This document shows positions 23,618 to 36,950 of a stretch of 64,000 bases of DNA, one piece after another. Position numbers and translations under genes: made by a program. Source of the DNA: Nautilus pompilius. Its lineage: Eukaryota > Mollusca > Cephalopoda > Nautilida > Nautilidae. Every line of letters starts with the position of its first letter. Positions within the stretch are counted from its first letter, which is position 1. The stretch is from contig JACATO010000304.1 of assembly GCA_018389105.1 (NCBI GenBank), positions 3,038,001-3,102,000 of the forward strand, given 5' to 3'. The notes beneath the pieces are model-generated. The model was not told the DNA's origin and did not search any database. It saw only the letters and a list, made by a program, of their open reading frames with translations.

Positions 23618-24450
23618 CTAGGGGAGTGAGGTTGGCTTCTCGTAGGACAAACTCTGGCCAGTGATGGCGCGTGCGGCGTTTAGTTGCGCACTCTCTGGCT
23701 TGTTCAAGTTGGTTTTGGAAATCCATGGTGCCCAAACTGGTGCAGCGTATTCGGCGAGGCTGCGCTGGGTAGCAATGTATACCGTGCGTAGATCCGCTTG
23801 CCGCCATCCCCAAGTTGTGCTCCCGAGGGCGCGGAGGAGGTTTGTTCTACTTGACATCGCTTGGCAGGTCGTCTTGACGTGTTCATTGAAGGACAACTGT
23901 CTATGGTAGTGCACGCCAAGAAAGGTTGGAGCCGAATTATGATTGAGCAGTGAGCCTTTAATGGTGATGTTCGGCTGCCAACGTGCCTCATTGGATGCAA
24001 TGACACGTCTCATTTTGACGTGTTGAGGGTGAGGCGCGTTTTATCACTCCAGGAAACCACTTTATCCACTTCTGTCTGTAGTTTGTGATTGACATCTTCC
24101 TTGTTCTGGGCACTGAACGCTATCGCCAACTCGTCGGCGTATGCGCTGACAAGGGTCGGTTCCTCGAAGCGACTTAAGAGGTCGTTTATGTAGATGACAA
24201 ATAGGAGAGGTGATAGTACCGATCCCTGTGGTAGACTTTCTTTGAAGTTGCGCGGTCTGCTCTCAGAGGAGGTTATACGAACTCTGGCAATGCGATTCGA
24301 CAGCCACTCGGACACCCATCTCAGGAAGCGCCGCGGTACACCAAACCGCATCATCTTATGCAGTAGGCCGTTCTCAGCTGCTGTTGTCAGCGGGTCATCG
24401 AAACTGGGGAATGGCTTCTTTTCTATCTGGATAACGAACTGCCATATCAA
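23618..24450 (-). pseudogene. LINE reverse transcriptase, broken, YADE active site
   Basis: Two overlapping frames (24,450-24,010 and 24,013-23,618) together cover RT motifs. The first has LLHKMMRFGVPRRFL, the fingers/palm motif SLPQGSVLSPLLFVIYINDL and an active-site box reading AYADELAIAF. The usual YxDD is therefore YADE, a loss of one metal-binding aspartate. The second frame carries the thumb-like APTFLGVHYHRQLSF and AEYAAPVWAPW segments seen in arthropod and mollusc LINEs. The frames are separated by a frameshift with a small deletion near 24,010; a further break lies near 24,430. The copy is inactive. Confidence 0.9.
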
Positions 24451-24479
24451 CCAATACAGCAGTATTTACGTCATATGAC

Positions 24480-27400
24480 CTTTTTCTGTGCATATAACCG
24501 TTATTGTTTTATGTACCGTTCGTTATCAAAATTCCGCTTCATTTGAATTGTAGGGAAGTATTTAGAAGTTATAGAAAACAAGGTAATACTTGTCACTCCT
24601 GGATCAAAATCAAGCCAAGATCGTGTAGATAATGCATTCTAGTTAAATAAACACGGGATTGCAAGCAGTAAAAACAAGTTATAGGCAAATGGTAGACAGC
24701 CATGTCACGAATAGGAGGTTCGGAAAACTCAATGACTTTGAAAGGAGGTAAATAGTCGAGCAATGATCGTTGGTAGAAGCCAGCTGGAAATCTGCAGGTG
24801 CTTGATGTTTCTCTGTCCATTATTAGAAAAACTGTTTTTTTTTTCTTTCAGATCAGTAAAAAATAAGAAAACCGTTCATTCGCTTTTTGGATTCCCAATA
24901 ACAGAAGGGAAACTTCCTGCTAACAATCGACTTCAAATGTGACAGAACAAGCGCAGGTGTTCGACGATATCTCTATAGAACAGCGGCGAGATGCAGACCT
25001 TTCTTTATCTGAAGAAAGGCCATTCGTCGACTGCAGTAGGGAATTCAATTGCTATCTTGCATTTTTAAAATTTCAAACAATTATTTTTTCTATGTATAAG
25101 CTTTTACTTTCCTTGGGTGTGGCACCTTTCAGCGCAGAAATTTGTATTGAATTATCTGCAAGTCACAACAAAGCATGGTGCTTTGTGCTATATGAGGTTC
25201 GATCTGAGTCACTGAATGGTCACAGTGATTTCCAGAAGAACTGTAATTTTCGTTCGATACGCAAGCATTCATTCTTCCACGGATTCTTGGCTGCCTTTGC
25301 CGATGGTCGTTTTTCGAAAGAGGGTGCGTAAGGTCACACTGGCTTTGCAACGCAAAAATGGAAAGATAGGGAATCACAAATTTTCAATGGCCTGATCAAT
25401 TAATGGACATGAACTTTGAGCGTGTCAGCTACCCTCGACCGATACCTGCGAAATGTCATCCTAAGCCTGACTTGGGCTACAAATCCAGAGACTAAAATTG
25501 TTGGTTTCATCCACACATTGTGCTGTTATGTTGTTGCTGTCTTTCCGAAGGCAAAGGGTTTCACCACAAAGTGTTTACACTATTCTTATTTCACCATGTG
25601 TGCCTGCAGAATTCCGCCGTTCATGGGAAAGAAGACGAGGCCATGTGATAAAAAATATTCTCCCGTTCTTTGTACAAAATGCAATAACCCCATCAGGACA
25701 TCCAGCTACCATTCTTGTCGGAGTAATCAAGCCAAAATCAGTTTTAATTAAATCGCATTTTCACTCCTACTGATACAGCTGAAGCAGGTACTACGTAGCA
25801 TTAGAGAAAAATCTATTGTAACGTGCACAAACCTAATTTAAACGACAATACTTTCTCATTTAAAAAATATGCAATTCTTATTCTAAAAAAGTCAACTAAA
25901 ATGAGTAAACTTTACAGGACATTTTCACACACGACTTTGTTTACAGTAAGAATCATAATTTTACTTATTTCTAAAATCCATTTCAGTGAAAGCCAAAATT
26001 AGTACATTTTAGGTATAATTTCCATAGTAAAATTGTTTAGTGCAGAGACACTATGAATATTAAAATACATTTATTTCATTCTTACACAAACGAGGAACAC
26101 TCAATATTATTTTCTAACAAAAGTAAAGCAAAAAAAAAAAAAAATTGGTCTTACTCTAAACTGCTCTACCTGGCGAAACCTGAGGTGATAATTTCGCTTG
26201 CCGCAGGCGGCATAACTTGTTTTATAAGTTTCAGATCACTTTTGAAGCTAAAGCGTAAAATAAATCGTATAATGAATGCATTTATAACTTTAAGCTTGCC
26301 GTCATTTTTTGGGGAAATCTGTGTAGAAATTGGCAGCTGATTTGATTTGGATTTTGCTAATCTTCTTTACGTTAGTTTGATGACTTACGGTTCGGCAGAC
26401 TACTCTGAGAATAAAGGAAGCTCCGCTTGCCGGCTGGAGCAGCAGAATACAATAACTAATGTGACTTTAATTGGATTGTTTGGCTTTTCTTTTGTGCTCG
26501 ACGTTGTTAAGTTACGACAGCTTAGTTCGGCGGACTTCAGAGACAATTAAATTCCGCACGTTCGTCACGTGGCTAGGGTTTGTCTACTGTTAGACATACT
26601 TAACTGATCAATAAGCAATTTCCGGGTCGTTACCGTCGAATTTCCCCATTTTCTTAAAAACTAAATAAGATTAAATAATAAAATACCGAAGAATAAATAA
26701 TGATTTGAACTACTCAAATGAAATAGTCTGCTGCTGTTCATTGTTCAATACCTGTGGGTCAGACAAATGGCGCTTCTTACTTTGACATTTGGGAGAGTTT
26801 TACGAGGAGTTGCCACGAACAATTACTGGGGAATGCTAAAAACGTGATATATTCTCATAAATAAGGTGTGGGAAATACTAAATAAAAGCCCTTTTATTTA
26901 ATAGAATCTAACGGTAGAATCTGGCTTCCACATGGGAATAAAACAGATGCTATTGGTTATCACTGATGGAAACTTGTTTCTTAGTTTACAATTGTTAGCC
27001 GTTACTATCATGAAAAAATAAGAAAGCGCGCCAAAAGAGGGAACTCGTGGTCCCGAACAGCAATAATATTTTTGTTTAAGTTCAAAGTATTTTGATAAGC
27101 AACAGATGCTTAAAATTCCAGAACCTTTCAAAGAAAATCCAAAGCAGCAAGACTCGAGCTACAAAGAATTTGTCGGCGGGTCCTGACGTCTGCTCAGACA
27201 GTAACTACACAATTGTTTTATCATTTTAACCTAATGGCTGCTAAAAATAAAATCCAATCATTGATCAATAAAGCAGCTTTATTTTATATATGATTTTGCT
27301 TTAATGGCAAAATTACTTATTTATCAGCTGCACATGCAAATAAATACTCCAAAGAGCATTATTGGAGCTCCTTTCAAATAGGGAGCAAAGGGGTGATATC

Positions 27401-30185
27401 AGAAGTCAAATAATCGCCAGGTATCACACCGTATTACACAACTACCAGATGACCCACAGCATTCTGCACAACTATGATGCGAAGATGGGTGCTTGAGGTC
27501 TTTTTCAGAAAAGAGCTACACACCGTCGACCATCAATTATAAAAATGCTTTAGTTATCAAGAAAGTTGTCTGTTTATTAAAAGACTTCAGCAAACAAAAA
27601 ACAGAAAGGGCAACAACGGGGTTTAAATCGATTTTGTGAACTTCCGATACGAGAAGTGACGTCCATCTGATCTCTGATGTCAGGGTAACAAAGCATTGGC
27701 ATGTTATTGCATGTATTTTTCTATTTTTGAACCTTTGTAGGTTGGGAGAAGAAAAGAAGAAAACACATGGTATTCATGAAATGATTTTCTTCCTGGGCTG
27801 TCGACACAGCGATTGACGTCTAAAGTTTTTAAAACGCCCTTTACAATTATAGGCCACGCATTCACACCACACATCACCAGCAGCACAAGTATAGTTTTAT
27901 AATTACTGAACATCACATTAAAAATAATCAAATAATTTAGTAAAATAATTGTAATAAACACCAAGATATTTTAATATCAAAGAGATGTGTTAAACAGTAT
28001 TGCCAGTAGTATGCTTAGTTTATATATCAAACTGCGTTTTTTTTTAAATGATAGATTGTTCCACAAATCTGGTCGAGCATCATCTTCTCACTGGAAGATG
28101 GGTAATTCAAAAACTGACTTTTCTTGTTGCGCAACATTTTATTGATGATTCTGCTTGTCCCAGGCGGACCAATCTTGTATCAATAAAGCGGATGCTATGG
28201 CTTACAGATCGTTGATCAAGCAGCAGGTCTACATTCAGTTTCGGATAATAATAAATAAAAATTACTGGGCGGGTAATACTTGACAGCCACGTGAGAGTAC
28301 CATTTCGCCTAACTAGGAAGTACAAGCAAACCAAAGGAAGGCGAAACTAACTATTGTTTAAATCATATTAAGGCCAATCTTTAAGTAATTTTTTTGTCAG
28401 TGTATAGGCAGTAACAATAATGTTTACCTAACAACTAAGATTTAAGCTTCATAAATCAGCGGAATACCACCGGGTTATTATGGGACCTTAGTCAGGTTTA
28501 GATGTTCTGCAGATCGACAGTAGCCCTCCAGCCTCATAATATCCTCTATTTATTACTACTATCATGGTTTTGAGAGTCTTGTACTGTTTGGGTCCCATTA
28601 ACATTGTAATCATGGTATCGAGGTCGTCTTTGGCCTAACATACAAATAAGCAAAACATGATTTCACTATTCTTTCCGCATTTACCAAATAACATTAAATT
28701 ACTTTCTGCGTGAAGATTCTACGTGACAGGCGAACATAACTAATTAAATTTATTGTCTGATAGTGGTTCCACAAATGCGAAAACTTTCTTCAGAACGAAA
28801 CTGTGGCTGAAGTTTTTTTTTTACTACCATTAGTCACGTGACTTTATAAGATTTATTAGCAATTTTACGTCTTAATTCATTATATTTATTCCCTCTTGGT
28901 AGTTTACGTAGATACACTTCTTTAGTTTGCTTCCTAATTTTTAATTCTATATAAATATTTATTTTGACTTTAATCACATAATCGATTTGTAAAACCAATT
29001 TTTATTTTACTTTAAGCAAAGGTTTACTGTGTTCTTACAGAACCAAGCGGAAGTAATTTCCAGCAAATATACACATGTATATGAAGAGAATTTGCAAAAA
29101 TGACTATTGATGATATAAAGAACTAAAATACACTTTTGGTGCTCTTTAGACTTTCAGCTTTAACGCTTAACTAACGCGCATTCTCGCGCTATAATTCAAC
29201 AAATAGAGAGCTTGCCGTACATTATAAAAAACAAGTCAATTTTTAAAACAGTATAAAAGATCGTATATCAGATTCATTAAAACTTTCAAGCCTCAAATGT
29301 TCATTAAATATTTAGATAATATAGTGAATTACATATAAAGCTGAAGTGCTCCATAAGCAAATAGTTCCCAATTTTAGATTTATTAATTTCGGTGGTCTTT
29401 TTCTTTTTGATTTTATTATTTTAGAAAGATTTTTTAAAAAGAGAAACCTCTAAGTAGTGATTGCAGTTGATATTTTCAATTTATCTTTCCTGCCAACATT
29501 GTTTTCATGCGACAGTAAATCTGCAATATGTTTGTTTTATATTTGCTTTTGTAGTTCACACAAAATTATATATTGACAACAAGTCAACTTTAATTTATTT
29601 TACTTAACCACCCTCTTTTTTTCTAATAGGTCTGCACAATTTAGTCCAGCCAGTGGGACGGATTATATTGCTACTATGTATGGGTCTGTTCTGCGTAGGT
29701 TCTTCCAAATATTTCGGAGGAGTTCACCAACAATAAGAAGAGTTCTACTAGTGTTTCTTCCGCTTTTAACCAACACTTGCAGGCACGTGGTAAATTAACA
29801 AGAATACCATGGAAACACCAGTTAGTCCTGTGTACACAAATAAGCAAAGAGTTGGTGGCCTGCTAATAATTTCATAAGCCACTGATAGTTAATGAAATAA
29901 CAATAATCCGCTAAAAACTGCAAGGGTAGAACCAAGAAATGAGTGTGGTTAAAGTTTTGAACAATTAGATATTTTATAAAGAAAGTTTTGTGATCAACGA
30001 TACTAATTTAATTTAATCAGGGAGATTTTGTATCAAAATCTGGTCAAGGTTCTCCTATATCCGTGCAAGCCCCTTTAATTCCATTATGTTGTCGAAAAGT
30101 AGACTGCTCTCAGCTGACATACCCAAGTGAATGCTCAATTAGAATTATATTAAAGCTTTAAAGTACCAAGAAAGGAAGATTAATA
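24480..30185. other. No recognised gene
   Basis: Several frames of 80-130 codons occur (for example 24,939-25,331 + and 25,416-25,751 +). Their number and length are near chance expectation for this composition, and none shows a motif, splice boundary or homology that I recognise. Confidence 0.35.
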
Positions 30186-30189
30186 CTCT

Positions 30190-30660
30190 CATTCATCTAC
30201 CGGTGAGTTATGTATCGTCACTATTCTTTTTCCTTCACGACTGATAGCATCCCATACTATGACCCTCCAGCCTCCATACAAGGCTGTGGGCTAAAAACTT
30301 TGAAGGTTTTCGCTGGGTCTTCTACAACCCCAAGTGCAATCTCCAGATGTGAATTGATGAAAGCAGCAGGACTCCTCAAAGAAGAGTTTACCTTGCCATC
30401 ATTTTATCTGTCTAGACACATCGAAGCCTTTTATTATTATGAGATACCATTCATTTTAGTGAATTTTTCAATGACGACGCTGGAGTGATTTTTTGCCTAC
30501 TTTTGTTGGATGGACTCTGTCGGCAAGAGAATCTGAGCGTTGATGTGGCGAGTGATACAAGTTCTTTTTGTTATGCCGCTGCTGAACGCTTCTAGCCCGC
30601 ATGCCACACCAGTGACATTCACTTCGGTAAACCTTTGCGATAATATTGGCCATATATTCA
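30190..30660 (-). pseudogene. Tc1-like transposase relic
   Basis: On the minus strand near 30,265-30,195 the frame reads VIVWDAISREGKRIV, equivalent to the VMVWGAIS-x-x-G segment that follows the first catalytic Asp in Tc1-family transposases. Just upstream, the peptide around 30,290-30,370 (CRRPSENLQSF, then LYGGWR) fits the RRPxE...GGG-region in the right order, with stops between. The catalytic Asp motif itself is degraded. No inverted repeats were identified. Confidence 0.6.
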
Positions 30661-30664
30661 AGAA

Positions 30665-32045
30665 AAATGTCAAAATTTTTGGTGGAAGTCGTTGACTCTG
30701 ATCCCTTTCTCTAAACCCTCACACAGATTCGAGTAAACGGAAATAAAGAAAAATCTACTGGTTTCCCGCAGGATAATAATGCATTCAAGTTATCTCCTCA
30801 TCTTATTTAAAATTAACAGAAACTACCATTCATTTTACTGCTATATTCATGTATTAGTTGTATCTTAATTTTAATATAAATATTTAAAACAAATATTTTT
30901 TTAAAGTATATACTTTGCGAAATCTGCTTTTGTTAAAATCGTTATGATTAATTTAAACTAGGATTTATTTTACTGATCATTATCCGTGTTATCAAACCAC
31001 AAAAACAACGTTAGAATCAGCATCAGTGAACTTTCATTTTTCAATATTTTGTTTCACTGAAAATGAATTTTATGCCTTTTATATGACTTTTATTTTTTTA
31101 TCAAGCGTTTTCTAACGTTCTTTCAAGAAGTATAGATGACTCATCTTGTATTGAACTCTTTTGAAGTAATCAGATACCGGAAGTTATTCTAACACCATAC
31201 AGCACTGCACAATTATAATGCAATGATTTTGTATGTGGACTTCTTGACAGGAAAGCTATGATGTCAACTATGCATGTTTCATAAGTATCAAAACAACTTG
31301 CATTTATTAAAAAATCCTTAAAGTTATTAGAATAGACGTTTTCAGCTAAAGAGTAAAGTGGTATATACTTCACAAATTATTTCATGGTAGGAAAACTAAC
31401 AAAATAATTTACCCACCCACAAGAAGCTTTACAAAGTGAATGCAAGAAAGAACGATGGTCAATTTAGATGCTTATATCCTGGAAGTCATCCTTTCTACTC
31501 AAGTTATATTGGGATATTATCATGCATGCTGTCAAGAACGTATAAGAATATTGTCTTTGGTCAGGCTGTGTTCTCAGATATACAATTTTATTGAAATAAT
31601 TTTGGTTGTCAGAAAATACAGTATCAAGTAAAGAAATCCATTTTGAAAAGCAGCCAAAAAATACTAAAATATCCCAAAATCCATGAAGGAAATTGTGAAG
31701 TAATAATAAACCAAACACCCATGTTAACAAAACCAGCAATTAATTTTAAAATACCGTTTATAGATTTTCTTTCATTATCACTGTACAAGTCGGACTAACC
31801 CATTTTGAGAAAGCAGGTTCCTAAACCAAAGATTTCCAAGAATTAATTATTTGTTGTGTTGCATAAAAGTTTCTAATCTCTTATCATTGGAAACGAAATG
31901 TAACGCTGCTGTTACCAGAAAGCGTTGAGACAAGAATTCCGGAACTTCCAAGAAATCTCATTTAGAACCATTTACTTTTAGATGAGGAAGAAACCGGAGA
32001 AAAACGATACGGTCGGCTAGTGAAAAACAGTTTCAAGAGAGTTCC
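30665..32045. other. No recognised feature
   Basis: AT-rich sequence without motifs. Confidence 0.4.
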
Positions 32046-32049
32046 ATTA

Positions 32050-32136
32050 AACTGACTCGAATCCAACCGGAGAGCGAACTCGAGAGTATGAGAAATCATA
32101 GTATTCTCAATTTAACCACTGGGCCACCGGCTGCCA
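32050..32136 (-). repeat. tRNA-derived SINE head (tRNA-Ser-like)
   Basis: The minus strand reads GGCAGCCGGTGGCCCAGTGG at its 5' end. It contains an A box TGGCCCAGTGGTTAA (32,126-32,112) and a B-box-like GATTCGAGTCA (about 32,062-32,052). The 5' half resembles eukaryotic tRNA-Ser, and the extra spacing between boxes fits a long variable arm. Imperfect stems and a poor B box argue against a functional tRNA gene; a tRNA-derived SINE or pseudogene is likelier. The 3' extent below 32,050 is unclear. Confidence 0.55.
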
Positions 32137-32139
32137 AAT

Positions 32140-35100
32140 TAATGATTTTAGACGTGTACTAACTCTTTATCTATGGGAAATCAATTTTAATTTAAAAATT
32201 CATGCACATATTTCCAGGAACTCGATAAATGCTACGCACTAATTAATGTAAGAGTCAGTATTTAGAAAAGATGTTTATTTACATTACATATAATCTTCTT
32301 ATTGGTTATTAATCTTAAAAGATTGAGCAATATAAATCAAAAGAATAGATAAGAGGGAGAATTATTTAAATATATTAACTGAGACTTTAGGTTAATATAA
32401 GGAAAAATACTTTTAATATGTAACAGTCTTTTGTCTTTCCAATAGATTTCGTTAATGTTTTGAGTTTTTAGTCTCTGTATACCACATGACTAAACATGGA
32501 AACAAGACAATTCTTTGTTCCTTTCATGATGCTAAGGCCTTGTCTCTGGTCTTAGAAGTTTTAATAATTTTATTGGAGACTAAGATGGACAACAACAACA
32601 CAAACACTTGGAGGTTCTATGAGATCAACAGTTTCCAAAAAAAAATTTCTACTCAACTTATTTTATGAGACTACTAACTTTTTTTGGTGAATGCTGAGTC
32701 CTTTCGGCCACAGAACTACCATGTTACAATATTCTTCACTAATAACACAGCGTGGGATTGATCTTTAGATTTTTCCCTCGTCTTCTCCTCTACAGCACGT
32801 ATCTGATCATATCAGCCAGAAAGTGACGCCATCCAGCTCTAACATTTACAATAAGCTTCAGTACCAGCTGATCCGCATTCCATCTTCAAAAAAGAATGTG
32901 TGCTGGTCTGCAAGACGAATACCATATCAAACCTATAAAGGCATTTCTAGCGCCATTAGTCTTTAACCACATCGAGATTCTGGTAGAATCTTATTATTTT
33001 AGCTAAGAGTGTCATCTTATCATTAATATTACAAATAACTGGTTTAACGTCGGCATTACGCTTTCGAACGGTTGGAATACCTTAATCATTGACGACTAAA
33101 GAAACCTAGCTACCATTTTAAATTTAAAAAATTTAAGTTAATTATATATAAGATACATGACTGTATGAAAAAAATTGTATAATATTACCAAAATTTATTA
33201 ATTATCGCCATAAATTCAGTAAAATTCCATCCAGAATCTTGACGTCAATAAGGAAAAAAATTTGCTCTTTCTATGCAAGACTGAATCAGTTTGATGGATC
33301 TTTATGCCATAACAGATTAGGATTAAGTTGTTCATAATTATTTGGTTCTGTGTATACAGAGAAATACACTTAAATTATATTGGGTCAGCCGCATGCGATT
33401 CAACCGAGCTGACCTGACCGTCTAATCTTTTACAGGGTACAAATAATTCAATTTGTTAAATGTTGTAAAGAAACAGACCTCTAATGGAATTTGATAAAAC
33501 AATACTGTAGTTGTGTTGTTTTTGTCTTTATGTTAGCATCTTAATACTTCGTGTAAATTGAGTAGTGTCATATTAATGTGCATAGTTTTTGGATAGCAGG
33601 GTTAATGCCAGACTTCTCTATTTCTCTGCTAAAGTAATTTATGTAGAAAACATTCATGCATTTAAAAAGATTCGAAAATAATTCCAAATTATTCTTTCTT
33701 CAAAAATTTGTTTTCTTTTGACTGTATGATAGTATCTACATCAACAGCATTTAAACATATATATTCCAAAGCTCCCTAGTGTGTGTGTGCCCTTCATTAA
33801 TAGGTCAATGACACAGATAAGTTATCGATGTTTCCGCTGATCCTCTAAGTCAGGTCTGTCGCTTAGCCTGAGATCGCAGAAGAACCGCTACAGAGGCAGT
33901 GACAGCGGTCTAAGCAAAGTCGTTAGCGATAGACGGCTGTACATTGGTAGCCAGCATTCATTCTCATTTCTAACTGCAACGTGAGCCACCTCAGCAGATA
34001 TATAAATGTTTCCTCAGAGTTTTATTGATATGCATTGGTAACCATTAAAAATAATTAGACATTTTTATACTTCGTCCGATCGGTGCTTTAAATTAAAAAC
34101 AAAAAATTTTTTTCCTGGAATTCCGTTGTTACGTAGGAATAGATAAAGGTTTATATTTAGTTTTTAAATGATAATTCTTATGTTTACTTATTTATTTTGA
34201 TTATGTTATTTTTAAAAGACACTAACCCTTTCTCTCCCTTTTGTCTGCAGAAATAAAAAGAGATGGTAAAATAAATTTAAAATTCCATGGCAAGAAAATT
34301 TGGCTTTGTGTTTGTGCTGACATTTAAAGACTTACAAAAATTACGCTCAGGATTCTGGTGCAAAAAGTTCCGTTCTCAACGATAGTGCTCGTGCTAGAAT
34401 TCTAGGACACTTTTATTTCTGAGCTGCAGAAACACGATAGAATAGTTAATTTGCGTTATGATCTGAGCACGCGATAAGAAAGAAATTGCGAGCAAAGATA
34501 CATTAGTGTAAAAATAAGAGGATCCTCCTTTTTCTTCAATTAAAAAACGCAGACAAATAAATTTACGAGCGTAACCGAGAATTATTAACAATTTTATAAT
34601 GTCTCCCACTTTTATATACATATAAACATATTTATTGCCTAAGCATAATATTTCTTAAACCTTTACTTTTAAAACTTTAGGCTGAAATGCATTCATATTA
34701 AAAGACCAAAACTGTTTCTTATGACAAACATTGCGCTGTTAAATGTAACGTTAGCATGATATAGATCTCTATGGAAACTTCTGGTCCTGCGCTCTGACAT
34801 CGAGTAGTAGGACAAAAGCGTTAAAATTTAATCAAAGTTTCTTCAGTGCGTGTGATTTGTTATTTTTCAATATTTTCTTTCAAAATTAAATTTGAGCTAA
34901 AAATGTATGAAGCCCGAGTCATTTATTCCTGTCGAACGGATGCCTATCAATGGGGAAGCAAAAATAAGTGATATATTCTGAATGTTTAAGTATTTAAGTG
35001 TGCAGATTAAAGGTTTTCTTGGTTCCCAGAATGTCGAAAGAATTTTCGCCAAAGGCTAAATAGGGTGTAAGAGAGGAGCCGGTCTCTGAACGGTAGAAAG

Positions 35101-36945
35101 AATGCAAAACCTGATATCAAACAGAAATCGATAGAACTGAAAGACTGAAGCAGCCGAAGATGTGGGTATTATCTAAATACTAGCTAGCAGCCGTAAGCTA
35201 GTTACCAGGCTTATTTAAATATTGCCCAGAGTCACAAGTACATTGATGGCAAAAGTCTGTACAGACTGTGTAATGCAGTGTAAAGTGCGATCGTTCCTGC
35301 AACACGCGCGCAGAATTATCAGGATTGCCTTTCGTGCTGAAAATGGAGATTCTGGAAGGAAAATAAAAAAGCGCTCACACTTCAAAAGCAATACAGCAAG
35401 AGTTCTATTCTGCAGTACCCTGGTGGCTTGGCAGGGAATTTGAAATCTGATTTATCATTAATCGTTAAAATAGTTTTTTTTTTTCTTAAAAATTTAAAAT
35501 AATTTGAAGTTTCGCTGGTGCCATTTACCAGAGTCTGCAGAGAGCGTAGAATGGATCTGGAACGCCAGTCCTTCAGAGATTTCAAGAAACGTGCAAATTA
35601 CACAAAAAATATTATATGCAAGTAAATAACAAAACATACTGGGTACGCAAATCTAGAGGTTTTTAGGGTGAATTTTATCATCATTGAAAGTAATCAATGC
35701 GTAGATAATCATCAGATTTTGTTAACTCATAAGTTTAAATGTGATGAAATGGCAGCAACAGCACGTGACATCAGTTAGGGTCTAAATAATAAAAAAAATG
35801 CTGTGTGAAAAAGTAGATTTTGAAATACATGGTCGATTATGGCTTTGATAAATGTGGGAAAGATTTACTAACATCAGTTTTGCATTAAAACTTACCAAGC
35901 TATTCGGCGCACACGTCACGTAGCAAGAGACAGACTCATTTCAGTCAGTTACAAAATGTTTACAGGCAGCTCGACCTTCCTACGTATTTCAACGTTGCAT
36001 GCCGTGTAGAAGCTTACATCTTTAGGAATCTCTCTGCAGGAACCCTTCATGATCTGGCCATTGGTTTTATAATTATCGATGGCTTTTTGTTTTCTCTCAT
36101 GTTAAATTAAGTAAATTATTTCAAACTCAAAAATTCCTAAATTTTAACCGGAATAATAATAATATATAATTTCCGTCAAATATTATCGGTAAAATCTAAC
36201 TCCAAGAATTAAGAATTAAAAAAAACAACTAAAATTAAAGCACTTGCAAAAAATTTATTGGTTGAGTGGCTAAAAAATTAAAATTGAAATATCCTTAAAG
36301 GTTTGCATTAATTGCCATTAAATAAGTGATTGGTTGGAACTTGGACGCTTTCTCTCGATTTAGCGAAGACGGCCGTTTTTCTATGGCAGACGCAGAGCTG
36401 GTGGGGGGGTGTTGTTTTACGTTTCATAGAGCATCTTTTTGAAGTGTGTCTTATACGAGAGAGCCTAAGACAATAACAGCAAGGAATTATTCAACAAAGT
36501 AAATTCGTGGCAACACACAGGGGCATTTAACGCTCTTCAGACATGGATTTTGTAGTAACCTTCATGATGTTTATGACATAGAAGCTATTAATATGCAAAT
36601 GATTGTTAGCAAGTGTAACTGTCTAGAATGCAGCTTCGGAGACTTGGTTCTTTCTTTAACAGTTAAACAAGAAGAATGCGTCGAGTGGAAAATATTGGCA
36701 GTGACATCTATTTTGAACACCAGGAAGTTTTCTCTAAATAGCTTCTTTTATTCAAAGAAAAGTTTTAGCACGCATAAGATTCCCTTGATGCTAGTAACAG
36801 TCATTTAATAAAGAATATACACTTCAGTTTAAGCTGAGGAAACTGTTCATGCATACAAAAGGAGACAAATCTAAAAAAAAAAAACTGTAAGCATGTGAAG
36901 TAAATACAAAGTGCTTTCATATATTTTGCAGGCAAATCCTCTGTT
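32140..36945. other. No recognised gene
   Basis: AT-rich DNA. A GC-richer patch at 33,840-33,960 contains an imperfect inverted pair (GTCTGTCGCTTA and TTAGCGATAGAC) of unknown meaning. The small open frames carry no motif. Confidence 0.35.
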
Positions 36946-36950
36946 CATAT

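Larger units (their letters stand above)
22436..24478 (-). mobile_element. LINE with RNase H (R1/LOA/I-type), 5'-truncated
   Basis: A minus-strand non-LTR retrotransposon with RT, RNase H and a C-terminal CCHC motif. A downstream RNase H in an animal LINE points to the R1/LOA/I/Jockey assemblage. Homology begins inside the RT domain near 24,478, so the element lacks endonuclease and ORF1, the usual result of incomplete reverse transcription. The 3' end is taken as about 22,436, where the minus strand shows a short ACC-rich repeat. The reading frame is broken at several points. The G+C content is well above that of the flanks. Confidence 0.9.

Noticed and set aside
24939-25773. Frames of 91-130 codons considered as genes
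   Set aside because: No motif, no splice context, two overlapping frames in the second half, and lengths close to chance.
32050-32136. Functional tRNA-Ser gene
   Set aside because: The B box is imperfect and the arms do not pair cleanly, so a SINE or tRNA pseudogene is preferred.
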